Positions 1 through 8,202 are shown, counted from the first letter of the stretch. The stretch is 64,000 nucleotides of DNA from an uncultured Mobiluncus sp. (GCF_947254095.1 NZ_CAMYBV010000003.1:1-64000), one strand, 5' to 3'. Notes: generated by a model from the letters alone, not told the origin. Numbers and translations are program-made.

Positions 1-1115
1 CCTCCGGTGGCGCGGCGCCGATTCATCATCTCTCGCAAGGCTCCCATCTGGGGTAACGTCCCTGCCAGGCAGCGCGTAGTCACCATGTCGACCCAACCTT
101 CCATAATCGCCAGCAGGGTTTCCAGGCTTTGTTTCGCGGCGGTTTGGTTATTGGTCTGGCTGGGAGTCAGCACGCCTTGCGCGATGAGTTTGTGCAGGGC
201 GTCTTGATCCATCGGGTTCAGACCCTGCATGGCCGACTCCATCGCCTGCAAATCGAAGCTGATGTCCCGGGCGTAGTCCTCAATCGCCTTGGTGACATGC
301 ATCCGCAGCCACGGCACGGCGTGATAAAGCCGCACGTAGGCGGCCTCGCGAGTCGCCAGGAAAGTCAACACCGGCTCGACATCCAGGCTGATGTCGGCAG
401 CGAACTTTTCCACGTTTTCTAGCACTATCGCCGCTTGGTTCGCCTCTCCAATCGGCAGTCCGATGTCGGTCGAGCCGAAACTCTCGGCCGCCAAGGTCCC
501 CCAAGCTTGGCCAAACTGCAGCCCGAACAGGTTGGAACTCAAAACCCCCAGCAAGGAATCCAGGTTCAGCGACGCCGGGTCGCCGTCCTTAGAAAACAAC
601 CCCATCAGATTTTGCAGTTCGGGCGGGCCGGAAGAAATCTCGACGTGCAGGTCGCCGTCCGCTATATGCGCAGACAGCGCCTGTTTCATTGACTCAGACG
701 TTTTGGCAGCCACCGGGGTAACCAAGATTTTCCAGACTTCAGACGAGGCGTCTAGCCACTTCGGCGCAGATAGGGCGGTATAGCTGGCGGGCGGCGGGGT
801 GAGCGAGGTGACCGGGTCAAGGCGCAAGTTCGCTTCAGACAAAACTTGACGCACCCGGTCGGCGTCTGCGGCGGTCACTACCTGGGTTGCTCCACCCAGA
901 CGCCCCAAGGCAGTCATACGCGCCAAGTCCCAGTTCACCGGCTCATCGGAACTGGACAGCAAGGACTGCAGCGGGAAAGCAAAAACCCCTTCCCCGCCGG
1001 AAAACGCCGAGAATGGGGTGCCGGAACGGAGCTTTTCCTCCATCTCGCGGGCTTTTTCCTCGCCAAAGACCTGGCGCAGCATCTCAGCCCAGTCAGGCAT
1101 CTCACTTTCATCCAT
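1..1115 (-). CDS. DUF2342 zinc-dependent metalloprotease-like protein (C-terminus cut off)
   Basis: The frame is open from the ATG at 1115 to the window edge, about 370 residues, so the C-terminus is missing. It begins MDESEMPDWAEML and contains the family segment AYVRLYHAVPWLRMHV followed by GWVD, as in the actinobacterial DUF2342 family (often called putative hydrolase or zinc-dependent metalloprotease). The substrate is unknown. The region is acidic and helical, with no signal peptide, so a cytosolic protein. It diverges from a YlbL-like protease, a pairing I recall from mycobacteria. A -10-like TACTAT (1122-1127) ends six bases before the ATG and no Shine-Dalgarno is present, so the mRNA is probably leaderless. 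Confidence 0.8.
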   Translation of the reverse strand, partial: MDESEMPDWAEMLRQVFGEEKAREMEEKLRSGTPFSAFSGGEGVFAFPLQSLLSSSDEPVNWDLARMTALGRLGGATQVVTAADADRVRQVLSEANLRLDPVTSLTPPPASYTALSAPKWLDASSEVWKILVTPVAAKTSESMKQALSAHIADGDLHVEISSGPPELQNLMGLFSKDGDPASLNLDSLLGVLSSNLFGLQFGQAWGTLAAESFGSTDIGLPIGEANQAAIVLENVEKFAADISLDVEPVLTFLATREAAYVRLYHAVPWLRMHVTKAIEDYARDISFDLQAMESAMQGLNPMDQDALHKLIAQGVLTPSQTNNQTAAKQSLETLLAIMEGWVDMVTTRCLAGTLPQMGALREMMNRRRATG

Positions 1116-1118
1116 GAG

Positions 1119-1136
1119 ACTATAGTAACCGTGATG
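1119..1136. promoter_or_regulatory. Overlapping divergent -10 boxes (leaderless promoters)
   Basis: The 8-bp palindrome ACTATAGT (1119-1126) supplies a -10 to both strands. On the minus strand TACTAT (1127 to 1122) ends six bases before the ATG at 1115. On the plus strand TATAGT (1121-1126) ends seven bases before the ATG at 1134. Neither gene has a Shine-Dalgarno. Polymerase could occupy only one orientation at a time. The promoter call is inferred from motif and spacing. Confidence 0.55.
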
Positions 1137-2351
1137 AACACCGATGCGCTGAATAAGGGAACGGATACGCCTGTACCCGAAGTTTCGCTGACGCCCGAAT
1201 CTGGAACTGATACACCGCCGGAATCCCCTGCTGACGCACCCACTCGTACCCGCTCCCGATGGTCTTTGAGCCGCTGGGTCCTGAGCTTTGCCCTCATCGT
1301 CCTGGGGGTGTATTTCCTGTTCATCTATTCCTACCCCGTGGTCATCAACTATCCGGGACCGACCTTTGACGTGCTGGGTAAGGACTCTAAGCAAACCCCC
1401 CTCATCGAAGTGAAAGGCGCGAAAACCTATCCGGACAACAACGGGCAGCTGCGCATGACTACGGTGTCTTCCCTGGGCGGACCGGGCTCAATGGTCAGCG
1501 GTTGGGACCTGATTGTGGCGGTGTTTAGCCCAAATACCACCATCTTGCCCGAGGACATGGTCTATCCCCGCAACGTCTCCAGCAAAGACATTAAGAAACT
1601 CGGCGTACAACAGATGGATCAATCCCAGCTCTCCGCTGAGGCGGTGGCGTTGGAAACCTTGGGTTATGACGTCAATATCACCTGGTCTGTCGCCGAGATT
1701 GCCAAAGGCTCGCCCGCGGCCGGCATTTTGCGTAAGAAAGACGTGGTGCAAACCATTTCCCGACCCGGGCAAACCCCGGTGAGTGTCCACACTGTTGAGG
1801 ACTTGCGCAAATTCTTGAAGGGGGTGCCGGGCGGCGACACTGTTGAACTCGGTATCATCCGCAACGGCGCAGCCCAGACGGTGAGTATGAAAACTGCTCC
1901 GGTAAAGTTAGCGAAAGGCAAAACCGGGAAAGGCTCGCAGCTCAGCATCTATTTGGCTTCTGACGTGGACGTCCCCCTCGACATCACTTTTCACCTTAAA
2001 GACGTGGGCGGTCCCTCCGCAGGCACCATGTTCGCCCTGGGTATAGTGGAGCAGCTCACCCCCGAACACTTGACCGGAAAATCGGTCATTGCCGGAACCG
2101 GAACTATTGACCTGGCCGGCAAAGTCGGCCCTATCAGCGGAATTGAGCAAAAGATGGCGGGGGCGAAAGCTGACGGAGCCAAGTTTTTCCTAGCTCCGGC
2201 AGAAAACTGCAACGAAGTTGTGGGCAACATCCCGAAAGGGTTGCGGGTCGCGAAAATCGCGACGTTTTCCGAGGCGCTGGACACCGTGCAAAAGATTCGC
2301 GACGGAAAGATCTCTGACCTGCCCCAATGCGCCCTCCCGACCCAGAAATAA
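1134..2351 (+). CDS. YlbL-like membrane-anchored PDZ / Lon-type (S16) protease
   Basis: 405 residues. One membrane segment near residues 45-70 anchors an extracytoplasmic part with a PDZ-like region (around 'KGSPAAGILRKKD') and a C-terminal Lon S16 domain. The catalytic serine lies in GGPSAGTMFALG and the lysine in AGKVGPISGIEQKMAGA, so the Ser-Lys dyad looks intact. Family members are ATP-independent cell-envelope proteases. A much longer frame is open from 846 but lies antisense to DUF2342. I chose the ATG at 1134 because a TATAGT -10 sits seven bases upstream; an in-frame GTG at 1131 is the alternative. rph follows after 12 bases. Confidence 0.85.
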   Translation: MNTDALNKGTDTPVPEVSLTPESGTDTPPESPADAPTRTRSRWSLSRWVLSFALIVLGVYFLFIYSYPVVINYPGPTFDVLGKDSKQTPLIEVKGAKTYPDNNGQLRMTTVSSLGGPGSMVSGWDLIVAVFSPNTTILPEDMVYPRNVSSKDIKKLGVQQMDQSQLSAEAVALETLGYDVNITWSVAEIAKGSPAAGILRKKDVVQTISRPGQTPVSVHTVEDLRKFLKGVPGGDTVELGIIRNGAAQTVSMKTAPVKLAKGKTGKGSQLSIYLASDVDVPLDITFHLKDVGGPSAGTMFALGIVEQLTPEHLTGKSVIAGTGTIDLAGKVGPISGIEQKMAGAKADGAKFFLAPAENCNEVVGNIPKGLRVAKIATFSEALDTVQKIRDGKISDLPQCALPTQK

Positions 2352-2363
2352 TAGACTGAGAAT

Positions 2364-3137
2364 ATGACAGAAAAGATTGAGCGAGCGGACGGCCGTCGGG
2401 CGGACCAGCTCCGCGAAGTGACTTTACACATGGATTGGGTCAGCGCCCCAGAAGGCTGCGTGTTAGTGTCTTGCGGGAACACCCGAGTGCTGTGTTCGGC
2501 CAGCCTGACAGAGGGGGTTCCCCGGTGGCGCAAGGACTCCGGCTTGGGATGGGTCACGGCTGAGTACGCCATGTTGCCCCGCGCGACCGATACCCGCAAT
2601 ACCCGCGAGTCCGTGAAAGGAAAAATCAGCGGGCGTACCTCAGAGATTTCCCGGCTCATTGGACGGGCACTGCGCGCCTCAGTGGATTACGCCGCGCTAG
2701 GTGAAAACACGATTGCGATAGACTGCGACGTTTTGCAGGCCGATGGGGGCACTCGCACCGCCTCGATTACCGGGGCTTGGATTGCGCTTCAACGCGCTAT
2801 CGCCGTGGGTAAGGACAACGGTTTCATTCCTGGCAATCCCACGCGCGACTCGGTTTGTGCCATTTCGGTAGGCATCATTGATTCCACTCCCCGCCTGGAT
2901 TTGCCCTACGAGGAAGATTCTCGTGCCGAAACAGACATGAACGTGGTGATGACCGGCTCAGGAAGTCTGGTGGAGGTGCAGGGAACCGCGGAAGGCGCAC
3001 CGTTTAGCCGCGCCGAGCTGGACGCTTTGCTGGACCTGGCTCAGGCCGGGTGCCGCGATTTGACTCGGCTGCAGCGCGCGGCGGTAGACAGTGCGCCCGG
3101 AGCGGTGTTGACACTAAAAGATGGAGTAATTGCGTGA
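2364..3137 (+). CDS. rph: Ribonuclease PH
   Basis: 257 residues, the usual size for the family. Phosphorolytic 3'-5' exoribonuclease that trims tRNA 3' ends. Family segments visible include ADGRRADQLR near the N-terminus, MLPRATDTRN, IDCDVLQADGGTRTASITG and VVMTGSGSLVEVQGTAEGAPFS. A TAGACT hexamer (2352-2357) ends six bases before the ATG and directly follows the stop of the upstream protease gene, suggesting an internal leaderless promoter in addition to read-through. The stop codon overlaps the GTG of the next gene (GTGA), and rph-rdgB pairing is common in actinobacteria. Confidence 0.95.
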   Translation: MTEKIERADGRRADQLREVTLHMDWVSAPEGCVLVSCGNTRVLCSASLTEGVPRWRKDSGLGWVTAEYAMLPRATDTRNTRESVKGKISGRTSEISRLIGRALRASVDYAALGENTIAIDCDVLQADGGTRTASITGAWIALQRAIAVGKDNGFIPGNPTRDSVCAISVGIIDSTPRLDLPYEEDSRAETDMNVVMTGSGSLVEVQGTAEGAPFSRAELDALLDLAQAGCRDLTRLQRAAVDSAPGAVLTLKDGVIA

Positions 3138-3829
3138 GTATTTTGACTTCTGTACCGGATTTGCGTGATAAGGACGCTCAGAAACTGGAACTGCCGCCGG
3201 AGGCGCAGGTGGTGATGGCGACGGGCAATGCCCACAAGGTTCAGGAAGTTGAAGAGATTTTGCGTCCCTTGGTGCCGAGCCTGCGTCCGGGAGGGATTGT
3301 CGCCGCGGGCACGTTGGGGGCTCCTGAGCCTCGCGAGGACGGTACCTCGTTTTCCGCTAACGCCCTGATTAAGGCGCGCGCCCTGGCCAATCTGGTGGAC
3401 GTACCGATTCTGGCTGACGATTCCGGTTTGAGCGTAGACATTTTGGGCGGCGCCCCCGGAATTTTCTCGGCTCGATGGTGCGGACATCACGGGGATGACC
3501 GGGCCAACCTGGAACTTTTGTTGAACCAGCTGCAGGACATGGACGATTCCTACCGCACGGCGGCTTTCATCTGTGCCGCGGTGCTGCTGGTCCCGGGAGG
3601 CGGAACATACCTGGGAAACGGGGTTATGGGCGGACGCCTGGTGAGAGAGCCGAAAGGCAAAAACGGTTTCGGATACGACCCGATTTTTATCGCGGACGGC
3701 CAAAAGGTCACCAATGGTGAACTCAGCAATGACGCCAAGAACGCGATTTCGCACCGCGCCAAAGCTTTCATTCAGATAGCTCCGCAGCTCGAAGCCATAC
3801 TGGGGATTCGCACCCGGCTCACCCGGTAA
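3134..3829 (+). CDS. rdgB: RdgB/HAM1 non-canonical purine NTP pyrophosphatase
   Basis: 231 residues from the GTG at 3134; the frame is open upstream inside rph, but the GTGA overlap with the rph stop fits translational coupling. It hydrolyses ITP, dITP and XTP to monophosphates and so cleans the nucleotide pool. Motifs: MATGNAHKVQEVEEIL at the nucleotide-binding N-terminus, TSFSANALIKARA, ADDSGLSVDILGGAPGIFSARW and NGFGYDPIFI, then SHRAKAF near the C-terminus. All are typical of HAM1. The N-terminal 20 residues are an extra compared with many members. Confidence 0.93.
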   Translation: MSILTSVPDLRDKDAQKLELPPEAQVVMATGNAHKVQEVEEILRPLVPSLRPGGIVAAGTLGAPEPREDGTSFSANALIKARALANLVDVPILADDSGLSVDILGGAPGIFSARWCGHHGDDRANLELLLNQLQDMDDSYRTAAFICAAVLLVPGGGTYLGNGVMGGRLVREPKGKNGFGYDPIFIADGQKVTNGELSNDAKNAISHRAKAFIQIAPQLEAILGIRTRLTR

Positions 3830-3978
3830 CAGCGCCGCTCGAATGGGCGCCGGGCACGAAAGTCGGTAACGAAAAGCACCCCAATTGTCCTGACAAAGTC
3901 TGAAAGTAGCCTGTGAGGACAGCGAATTTTTCTTTGATTTTTCCTCGAAGTCTGGCCTTTAGCGGGGCGAGATGGCAC

Positions 3979-4008
3979 AATAATTAGTGAGGGCAAAGGA
4001 TTGCCCTC
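3979..4008 (+). promoter_or_regulatory. -10-like box and 5' stem-loop with AGGA loop
   Basis: A -10-like AATAAT (3979-3984) is followed almost at once by a perfect 8-bp stem, GAGGGCAA (3989-3996) and TTGCCCTC (4001-4008), with the tetraloop AGGA. If transcription starts about seven bases after the box, the mRNA begins with this hairpin. No U-tract follows, so it is not a terminator. A GGA in a hairpin loop plus a second GGA in the downstream Shine-Dalgarno (4039-4045) resembles CsrA sites; that reading is inference. The rest of 3830-4049 shows only AT-rich sequence. Confidence 0.45.
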
Positions 4009-4049
4009 GCGGAGTCGTTTAAACTTCGCCAGAGTTTCAGGAGGAAATT

Positions 4050-4319
4050 ATGCTTTCGACTGATGTAATCGGGGCTCTAAACCCCGCATTGACAAATCAG
4101 GCTTTCACGCGTCCTGCCCCGGAGCCGAGCGCGAAAGCAGACAAGCCGGAGCCCATCTCGAATACCTCGAAAACCGAGGCCGCGGCTACTGGCACTCACG
4201 GTGCGTTGAACGGCAATGTTGCCGAGTTCAAGCCCGTTGTTGGCCCCTCGCAACCGACCCACGCGGATTTGCCCCACACCTACAAGTCATCGAATTCACA
4301 CCTCGATGTCATGCTGTGA
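4050..4319 (+). CDS. Small protein of unknown function, possibly YjfB-like
   Basis: 89 residues with a strong Shine-Dalgarno (CAGGAGGA, 4038-4045) five bases from the ATG. It is Pro/Ala/Thr/Lys-rich and looks disordered from residue 15 to 75, with no signal peptide or membrane segment. It ends SNSHLDVML. The next small gene ends GGLDVYA, and the terminal 'LDV' plus two residues recalls small YjfB-type putative motility proteins that end in a similar hydrophobic/Asp pattern. That link is weak. The two genes lie 34 bases apart and probably share the stem-loop leader upstream. Confidence 0.6.
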   Translation: MLSTDVIGALNPALTNQAFTRPAPEPSAKADKPEPISNTSKTEAAATGTHGALNGNVAEFKPVVGPSQPTHADLPHTYKSSNSHLDVML

Positions 4320-4353
4320 CGGTTATCCGAGTTACTAAGGAAAGGATGGAGCC

Positions 4354-4518
4354 ATGAACCCGATTTCAGGTGCTGCGCCGATTATGGACGCAGAAACGAT
4401 GAAAGCCCTGATGATTAACGCGGTCGCCGCTCAGACAGCCACCGCGACGAAAGCTGCTACGGCAGCCGCGGCGCTAAAGGTCATGAACCCGCAAGGCGGC
4501 CTCGACGTTTACGCCTAA
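4354..4518 (+). CDS. Small Ala-rich protein, possibly YjfB-family motility protein
   Basis: 54 residues, ATG at 4354 preceded by AAGGAAAGGATGG (Shine-Dalgarno AGGA). The middle (residues 12-43) is an Ala/Thr-rich helix of the kind MKALMINAVAAQ..., followed by VMNPQGGLDVYA at the C-terminus. Layout and size (short N-terminus, one amphipathic helix, Gly then LDV at the end) resemble the YjfB putative motility family. I cannot confirm homology by eye. It lies in the same direction as, and 34 bases after, the previous small gene and 18 bases before the convergent murI stop. Confidence 0.55.
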   Translation: MNPISGAAPIMDAETMKALMINAVAAQTATATKAATAAAALKVMNPQGGLDVYA

Positions 4519-4536
4519 GGGCCAGTAATTTGATTC

Positions 4537-5346
4537 TCACACGCGCTCTACCGCAGTGACCTCCGGTCCCAAGAATCTGCGAGCCAGCCGCGTGAAGGTT
4601 TGCGTGTCCCCCGTTGCCAGGAACTGGTAGCGGGGGTTCGGCGTGCCCGCGCGGTCCCCCGTATTCAACCAGTCCTTGTCCAACAGCTGACGATAGACGT
4701 CGTGGGCGGTTTCTTCCGCCGAGGAAACCAGGGTCACCTCCGGACCCATAACGTAGCTGATGACACCGGAGAGCAGCGGATAGTGGGTGCAACCCAACAC
4801 CAGGGTGTCCACCCCGTCTGCACGTACCGGTTCCAGGTATTCCCGCGCCACCGCCAACAGTTCCGGCCCCGAGGTGATACCGCGTTCCACAAAGTCCACG
4901 AATGCCGGGCAAGCTTTCGCGCTGACCTGCACTTGTTGGTAAGCATGCAGGGCGCGCTGATAGGTTTCGGTTTCAATAGTGGTGTGGGTGGCGATGACCC
5001 CGATATGTCCGTTTCGCGTGGCAGAAACGGCGCGATGCACGGCGGGCGAGATAACCTCCAGGACGGGAATCCCCAGGGCATCATACTTTGAACGCGCCGC
5101 AAACACCGCCGTTGCCGACGCCGTGTTACAGGCGATGACCAGCATCTTTACTCCGCGCTCCACCAGTTTGTCCATTACGTTCAAGGACAGTTCCTTGACT
5201 TTCTCGACAGGTTTGGTGCCGTAAGGGCTGTTGGCGGTATCCCCGATATAAATCACAGATTCTCCGGGCAACTGGTCGATGATGGAACGAGCCACGGTCA
5301 GCCCGCCCAGCCCGGAATCAAAAATCCCAATGGGTGCGTTATTCAC
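4537..5346 (-). CDS. murI: Glutamate racemase
   Basis: 269 residues from the GTG at 5346. It makes D-glutamate for peptidoglycan in the cytosol. The two catalytic cysteines are visible in VIACNTASATAVFA and LVLGCTHYPLL, and the N-terminal IGIFDSGLGGLTV loop with the catalytic Asp/Ser is intact. A TTG at 5352 is in frame, but AAGGA lies only one base before it and seven bases before the GTG, so the GTG is preferred. The gene follows DUF2017 after 18 bases and is likely co-transcribed with clpS and DUF2017. Confidence 0.94.
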   Translation of the reverse strand: MNNAPIGIFDSGLGGLTVARSIIDQLPGESVIYIGDTANSPYGTKPVEKVKELSLNVMDKLVERGVKMLVIACNTASATAVFAARSKYDALGIPVLEVISPAVHRAVSATRNGHIGVIATHTTIETETYQRALHAYQQVQVSAKACPAFVDFVERGITSGPELLAVAREYLEPVRADGVDTLVLGCTHYPLLSGVISYVMGPEVTLVSSAEETAHDVYRQLLDKDWLNTGDRAGTPNPRYQFLATGDTQTFTRLARRFLGPEVTAVERV

Positions 5347-5364
5347 TCTCAAATCCTTCGCGTT

Positions 5365-6183
5365 TCAGCCATCCACAGCCAGCATCAGCGTTTCTAGCCA
5401 CCATGACAAAGCATTATAGATGCTGGCGATGGTGATTTCGTAAGCCGTGTAAACTCCGGCCTCCGGGTCGGACTCGGCCATCATCTCGACCTCTTCGGCT
5501 CTGGTGTCGTTATCGATGTCCAAGGACCACCCCAGCGCCAGTCGCGCATCGTTGATGGCAGTGACCCACACTTTCAACGTCTGTGGTTTCACCACCACGG
5601 CACCGTTGCCGTTCGCGGCCCACCGCAGGCTATCGGCGACGACTCGCATGGAGGCGGCCTTTTTCGCCGCCAAGTCCGGGGTGGTCAAGGCGCGCAGTTC
5701 CGCCGCCTCTTCCGGGTCTTGGCTCATCGGGCGCAAAATCGCTGCAATGTAGGGGTTCGCCGGGCACGGACGCGGCCCCAGGGGGTCAAAATCCAGCGCC
5801 GCCAAGGTTTGGTCGTCGGTCACGCCCCGGGAGTTCGGTTCAAAGCCGGTATTTCCTCGCTGGACGGGTTCAGAAGTGTGTTCGCGGGGCTGTTCAGGGT
5901 CGGTTTCCGCCTCCGAGTCCTCGCCCTCGCTGTGCATCTCACGGCGGGCAGTGATGGAAGAAACCGTGTCCACCCCCAACAGCTTCTCAAACATGAGGGT
6001 GTGTTCTTTCGGGGAGTTCGGATCGAGGTCCACCCCCATCATGTCCAGGACGTCGCGTTTTTCTTCGGCCTCCATGGCATCAGCCAGTTCCTCGAAAATC
6101 CCCGCCAGCAAGACCGCCTCATGCGGCTCAACCCTGCTGAACCACCCTTCTGAAGGCGCGCTCAGCGCTGCAAATGCATGCAT
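5365..6183 (-). CDS. DUF2017 family protein
   Basis: 272 residues, start ATG at 6183 with GAGGGGAG upstream. The N-terminal part (RVEPHEAVLLAGIFEELADAM) and the C-terminal helical part (VWVTAINDARLALGWSLDI ... AYEITIASIYNALSWWLETL) match the actinobacterial DUF2017 family, whose function is not established. A loop of roughly 70 acidic, polar residues (about 90-140) separates them and looks disordered. It directly follows clpS (15-base gap); the clpS-DUF2017 order is conserved in actinobacteria, hinting at a role near Clp proteolysis, which is only inference. Confidence 0.8.
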   Translation of the reverse strand: MHAFAALSAPSEGWFSRVEPHEAVLLAGIFEELADAMEAEEKRDVLDMMGVDLDPNSPKEHTLMFEKLLGVDTVSSITARREMHSEGEDSEAETDPEQPREHTSEPVQRGNTGFEPNSRGVTDDQTLAALDFDPLGPRPCPANPYIAAILRPMSQDPEEAAELRALTTPDLAAKKAASMRVVADSLRWAANGNGAVVVKPQTLKVWVTAINDARLALGWSLDIDNDTRAEEVEMMAESDPEAGVYTAYEITIASIYNALSWWLETLMLAVDG

Positions 6184-6198
6184 CGTGTCCGGCTCCCC

Positions 6199-6501
6199 TC
6201 AATCGGCTTCCTGTTCGAGCGTCGCCCACAGTCCGTATTCGCTCATCGCCAACACGTCGGCCTCCATCTGTTCACGAGTTCCGGCGCTAACTACCGCCCG
6301 ACCGTTAAAGTGAACTTCTTTCATCAGCCGCTCAGCGCGCTCGTGAGAGTACCCGAAATAGGTCTTAAACACCCACGTCACATAGCTCATCAGGTTCACG
6401 GCGTCGTTCCACACCACCGTGTTCCACTGGCCGGGAAGTACCCGGTCCAGCTGGGCGACCGGAGACGGAGCATACTCGGTACCGGGTTCGACAAAACTCA
6501 C
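6199..6501 (-). CDS. clpS: ClpS, ATP-dependent Clp protease adaptor
   Basis: 100 residues. ClpS binds the N-domain of ClpA/ClpC and delivers N-degron substrates. The core WNTVVWNDAVNLMSYVTWVFKTYFGYSHERAERLMKEVH can be followed: N-D in the substrate pocket, the Tyr-Val-rich helix, and the downstream G-R-A-V-V strand; length is normal. The start is GTG at 6501. There is no Shine-Dalgarno, but TAACCT (6508-6513) ends six bases upstream, consistent with a leaderless transcript that begins the clpS-DUF2017-murI unit. Confidence 0.92.
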   Translation of the reverse strand: MSFVEPGTEYAPSPVAQLDRVLPGQWNTVVWNDAVNLMSYVTWVFKTYFGYSHERAERLMKEVHFNGRAVVSAGTREQMEADVLAMSEYGLWATLEQEAD

Positions 6502-6573
6502 GTTTTAAGGTTAAAGGTTTTCCACCTGGCGCGCAGGATTACCGCGCCTCGAAGCAAAAAGCAGGGGTCTATC

Positions 6574-6714
6574 CTAGAGCACCAGCAAACCGACCAGACC
6601 GGCCAGGAGCAGCACCACCAGGAGGGCGACAACGACCCTGGTCACCCGGCCGCTGCCGAGCTTGTGCGCATTAGAAACGCGGGGAACTACGTTTTTACGA
6701 GAAGCGTTGCTCAT
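6574..6714 (-). CDS. Small single-span membrane protein, unknown
   Basis: 46 residues starting MSNASRKNVVPRVSNAHKL. Residues 1-26 are basic and residues 27-46 are a continuous Val/Leu hydrophobic stretch ending at the stop, so a tail-anchored or one-span protein with a cytoplasmic basic head is predicted. The function is unknown. No Shine-Dalgarno is seen, while TAACAT (6721-6726) ends six bases before the ATG, the same leaderless arrangement as its neighbours. Its reality rests on that promoter match and the clean hydrophobic pattern. Confidence 0.6.
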   Translation of the reverse strand: MSNASRKNVVPRVSNAHKLGSGRVTRVVVALLVVLLLAGLVGLLVL

Positions 6715-6864
6715 AGCTTTATGTTACCGGCTCGCGCCGCGCCGCCGCGCCGAGACGAACCGGATTTGGCTGAACCCCACTCATGCGGCAGGCAAACGCG
6801 CTGAGGGACGGGGAGCATTCGAGCGAAAACGGAAAAGCCGGCGGGCGCGACTATAGTTATACCT

Positions 6865-8202
6865 ATGAATACGCGCGAAACGACTTCCTTGCTGACCGAT
6901 ATGTATGAGCTGACCATGGTTGACTCCGCTTTGGAACACGGGATGGGCCAGCGCCAATGCGTGTTCGAGATTTTCACCCGGCGTTTTCCCGCCTCCCGGC
7001 GGTTCCTGGTGATGGCCGGAGTCGCGCGGATTTTGGAGGGGCTCAAGCGATTTCGTTTTGACGACTCCCAGCTAAAGTACCTGTCGGATCACAAAATCGT
7101 CGGGCCGAATACAATCAAGTTCCTGGAGAATTACGAGTTTTCCGGCGACATTTTCGGCTATCCCGAGGGCGAAGTTTTCATGGTCAACTCGCCGATTTTG
7201 ACGGTGCGCGGAACTTTTGCCGAAGCCTGCCTGTTGGAGACCTACCTGCTGTCGATTTTGAACTTCGACTGCGCGGTGGCGTCAGCAGCGTCCCGCATGA
7301 CCATCGCCGCTCACGGTCGGCCCTGTCTGGATATGGGGGCGCGCCGGGTGCATGAGCGGGCAGCTGTTTCCGCGGCTCGTGCCGCGCAAATCGGCGGTTT
7401 CCAAGGCACGTCTGTTTTGGAAGCCGGCAAGCGTTACGGGATTCGCGCTATCGGCACCGCCGCCCACGCCTTTACCCTGCTGTTCGAGGACGAAGAAGCC
7501 GCTTTCACCGCTCAGATTGAGTCGATGGGGCCGGACACAACGCTGCTGGTAGACACGTACGACGTGACCGCAGCGGTCGAAAAAGCGGTGCGGATTGCCC
7601 GAGCCGCCGGCGGGGAACTGGGCGCGGTCCGTTTGGATTCGGGTGACCTGGTGGCGGGCGCTTTCAAGGTCCGCCAGCAGCTGGACGACTTGGGGGCGAC
7701 TTCCACCAAGATTACGGTGACAAACGACCTGGACGAATACGCTATTGCCGGTTTGGGGGCGGCGCCGGTCGATTCCTACGGGGTGGGCACTCGACTGGTG
7801 ACCGGTTCGGGGATTCCCACCGCCTCCCTGGTTTACAAGCTGGTCGCCCGCGAGGACGCGAACGGAAACCTGGAACCGGTAGCGAAACGCTCGGTTGAGA
7901 AATCGACTCGGGGCGGACTGAAGTGGGCGGGACGCGCTATTGAGGATCACACCGCCACGACTGAACTGCTGGTCACGGCCCCGAACCGAGAGGCCGCCAC
8001 GGAATACTTCGCCAGCCGCGAGGCCCGCCCACTGCAACAGGACTTCGTGGTCGGCGGGACTATTGACAAAACTTGGATGGGCCCCGAGGCCCTGCAGCGC
8101 GCCCAGCAGCGCCACATCGAAAGCCGTAACGAGCTGCCTTATCAGGCGTGGCGCCTGAGCGAGGGCGAAGTGGCTATCCCCACGGAATACGTAGATCTCT
8201 AA
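6865..8202 (+). CDS. pncB: Nicotinate phosphoribosyltransferase
   Basis: 445 residues. It converts nicotinate and PRPP to nicotinate mononucleotide in the Preiss-Handler NAD salvage path. Typical segments: SLLTDMYELTM at the N-terminus, FEIFTRRFPASRRFLVMAG, the phospho-accepting histidine region IRAIGTAAHAFTLLF, and VRLDSGDL for PRPP binding. TATAGT (6852-6857) ends seven bases before the ATG without a Shine-Dalgarno, so a leaderless mRNA is likely. The stop overlaps that of the convergent DUF3039 gene by four bases. Position next to clpS on the opposite strand is also seen in mycobacteria, as I recall. Confidence 0.94.
   Translation: MNTRETTSLLTDMYELTMVDSALEHGMGQRQCVFEIFTRRFPASRRFLVMAGVARILEGLKRFRFDDSQLKYLSDHKIVGPNTIKFLENYEFSGDIFGYPEGEVFMVNSPILTVRGTFAEACLLETYLLSILNFDCAVASAASRMTIAAHGRPCLDMGARRVHERAAVSAARAAQIGGFQGTSVLEAGKRYGIRAIGTAAHAFTLLFEDEEAAFTAQIESMGPDTTLLVDTYDVTAAVEKAVRIARAAGGELGAVRLDSGDLVAGAFKVRQQLDDLGATSTKITVTNDLDEYAIAGLGAAPVDSYGVGTRLVTGSGIPTASLVYKLVAREDANGNLEPVAKRSVEKSTRGGLKWAGRAIEDHTATTELLVTAPNREAATEYFASREARPLQQDFVVGGTIDKTWMGPEALQRAQQRHIESRNELPYQAWRLSEGEVAIPTEYVDL

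Noticed and set aside
846..1133. N-terminal extension of the YlbL-like protein to 846
   Set aside because: It lies antisense to DUF2342 and lacks family sequence; a -10 and start at 1134 explain the gene better.
3989..4008. Intrinsic terminator after rdgB
   Set aside because: The hairpin is not followed by a T-run and sits just after a -10-like box, so a leader element is more likely.
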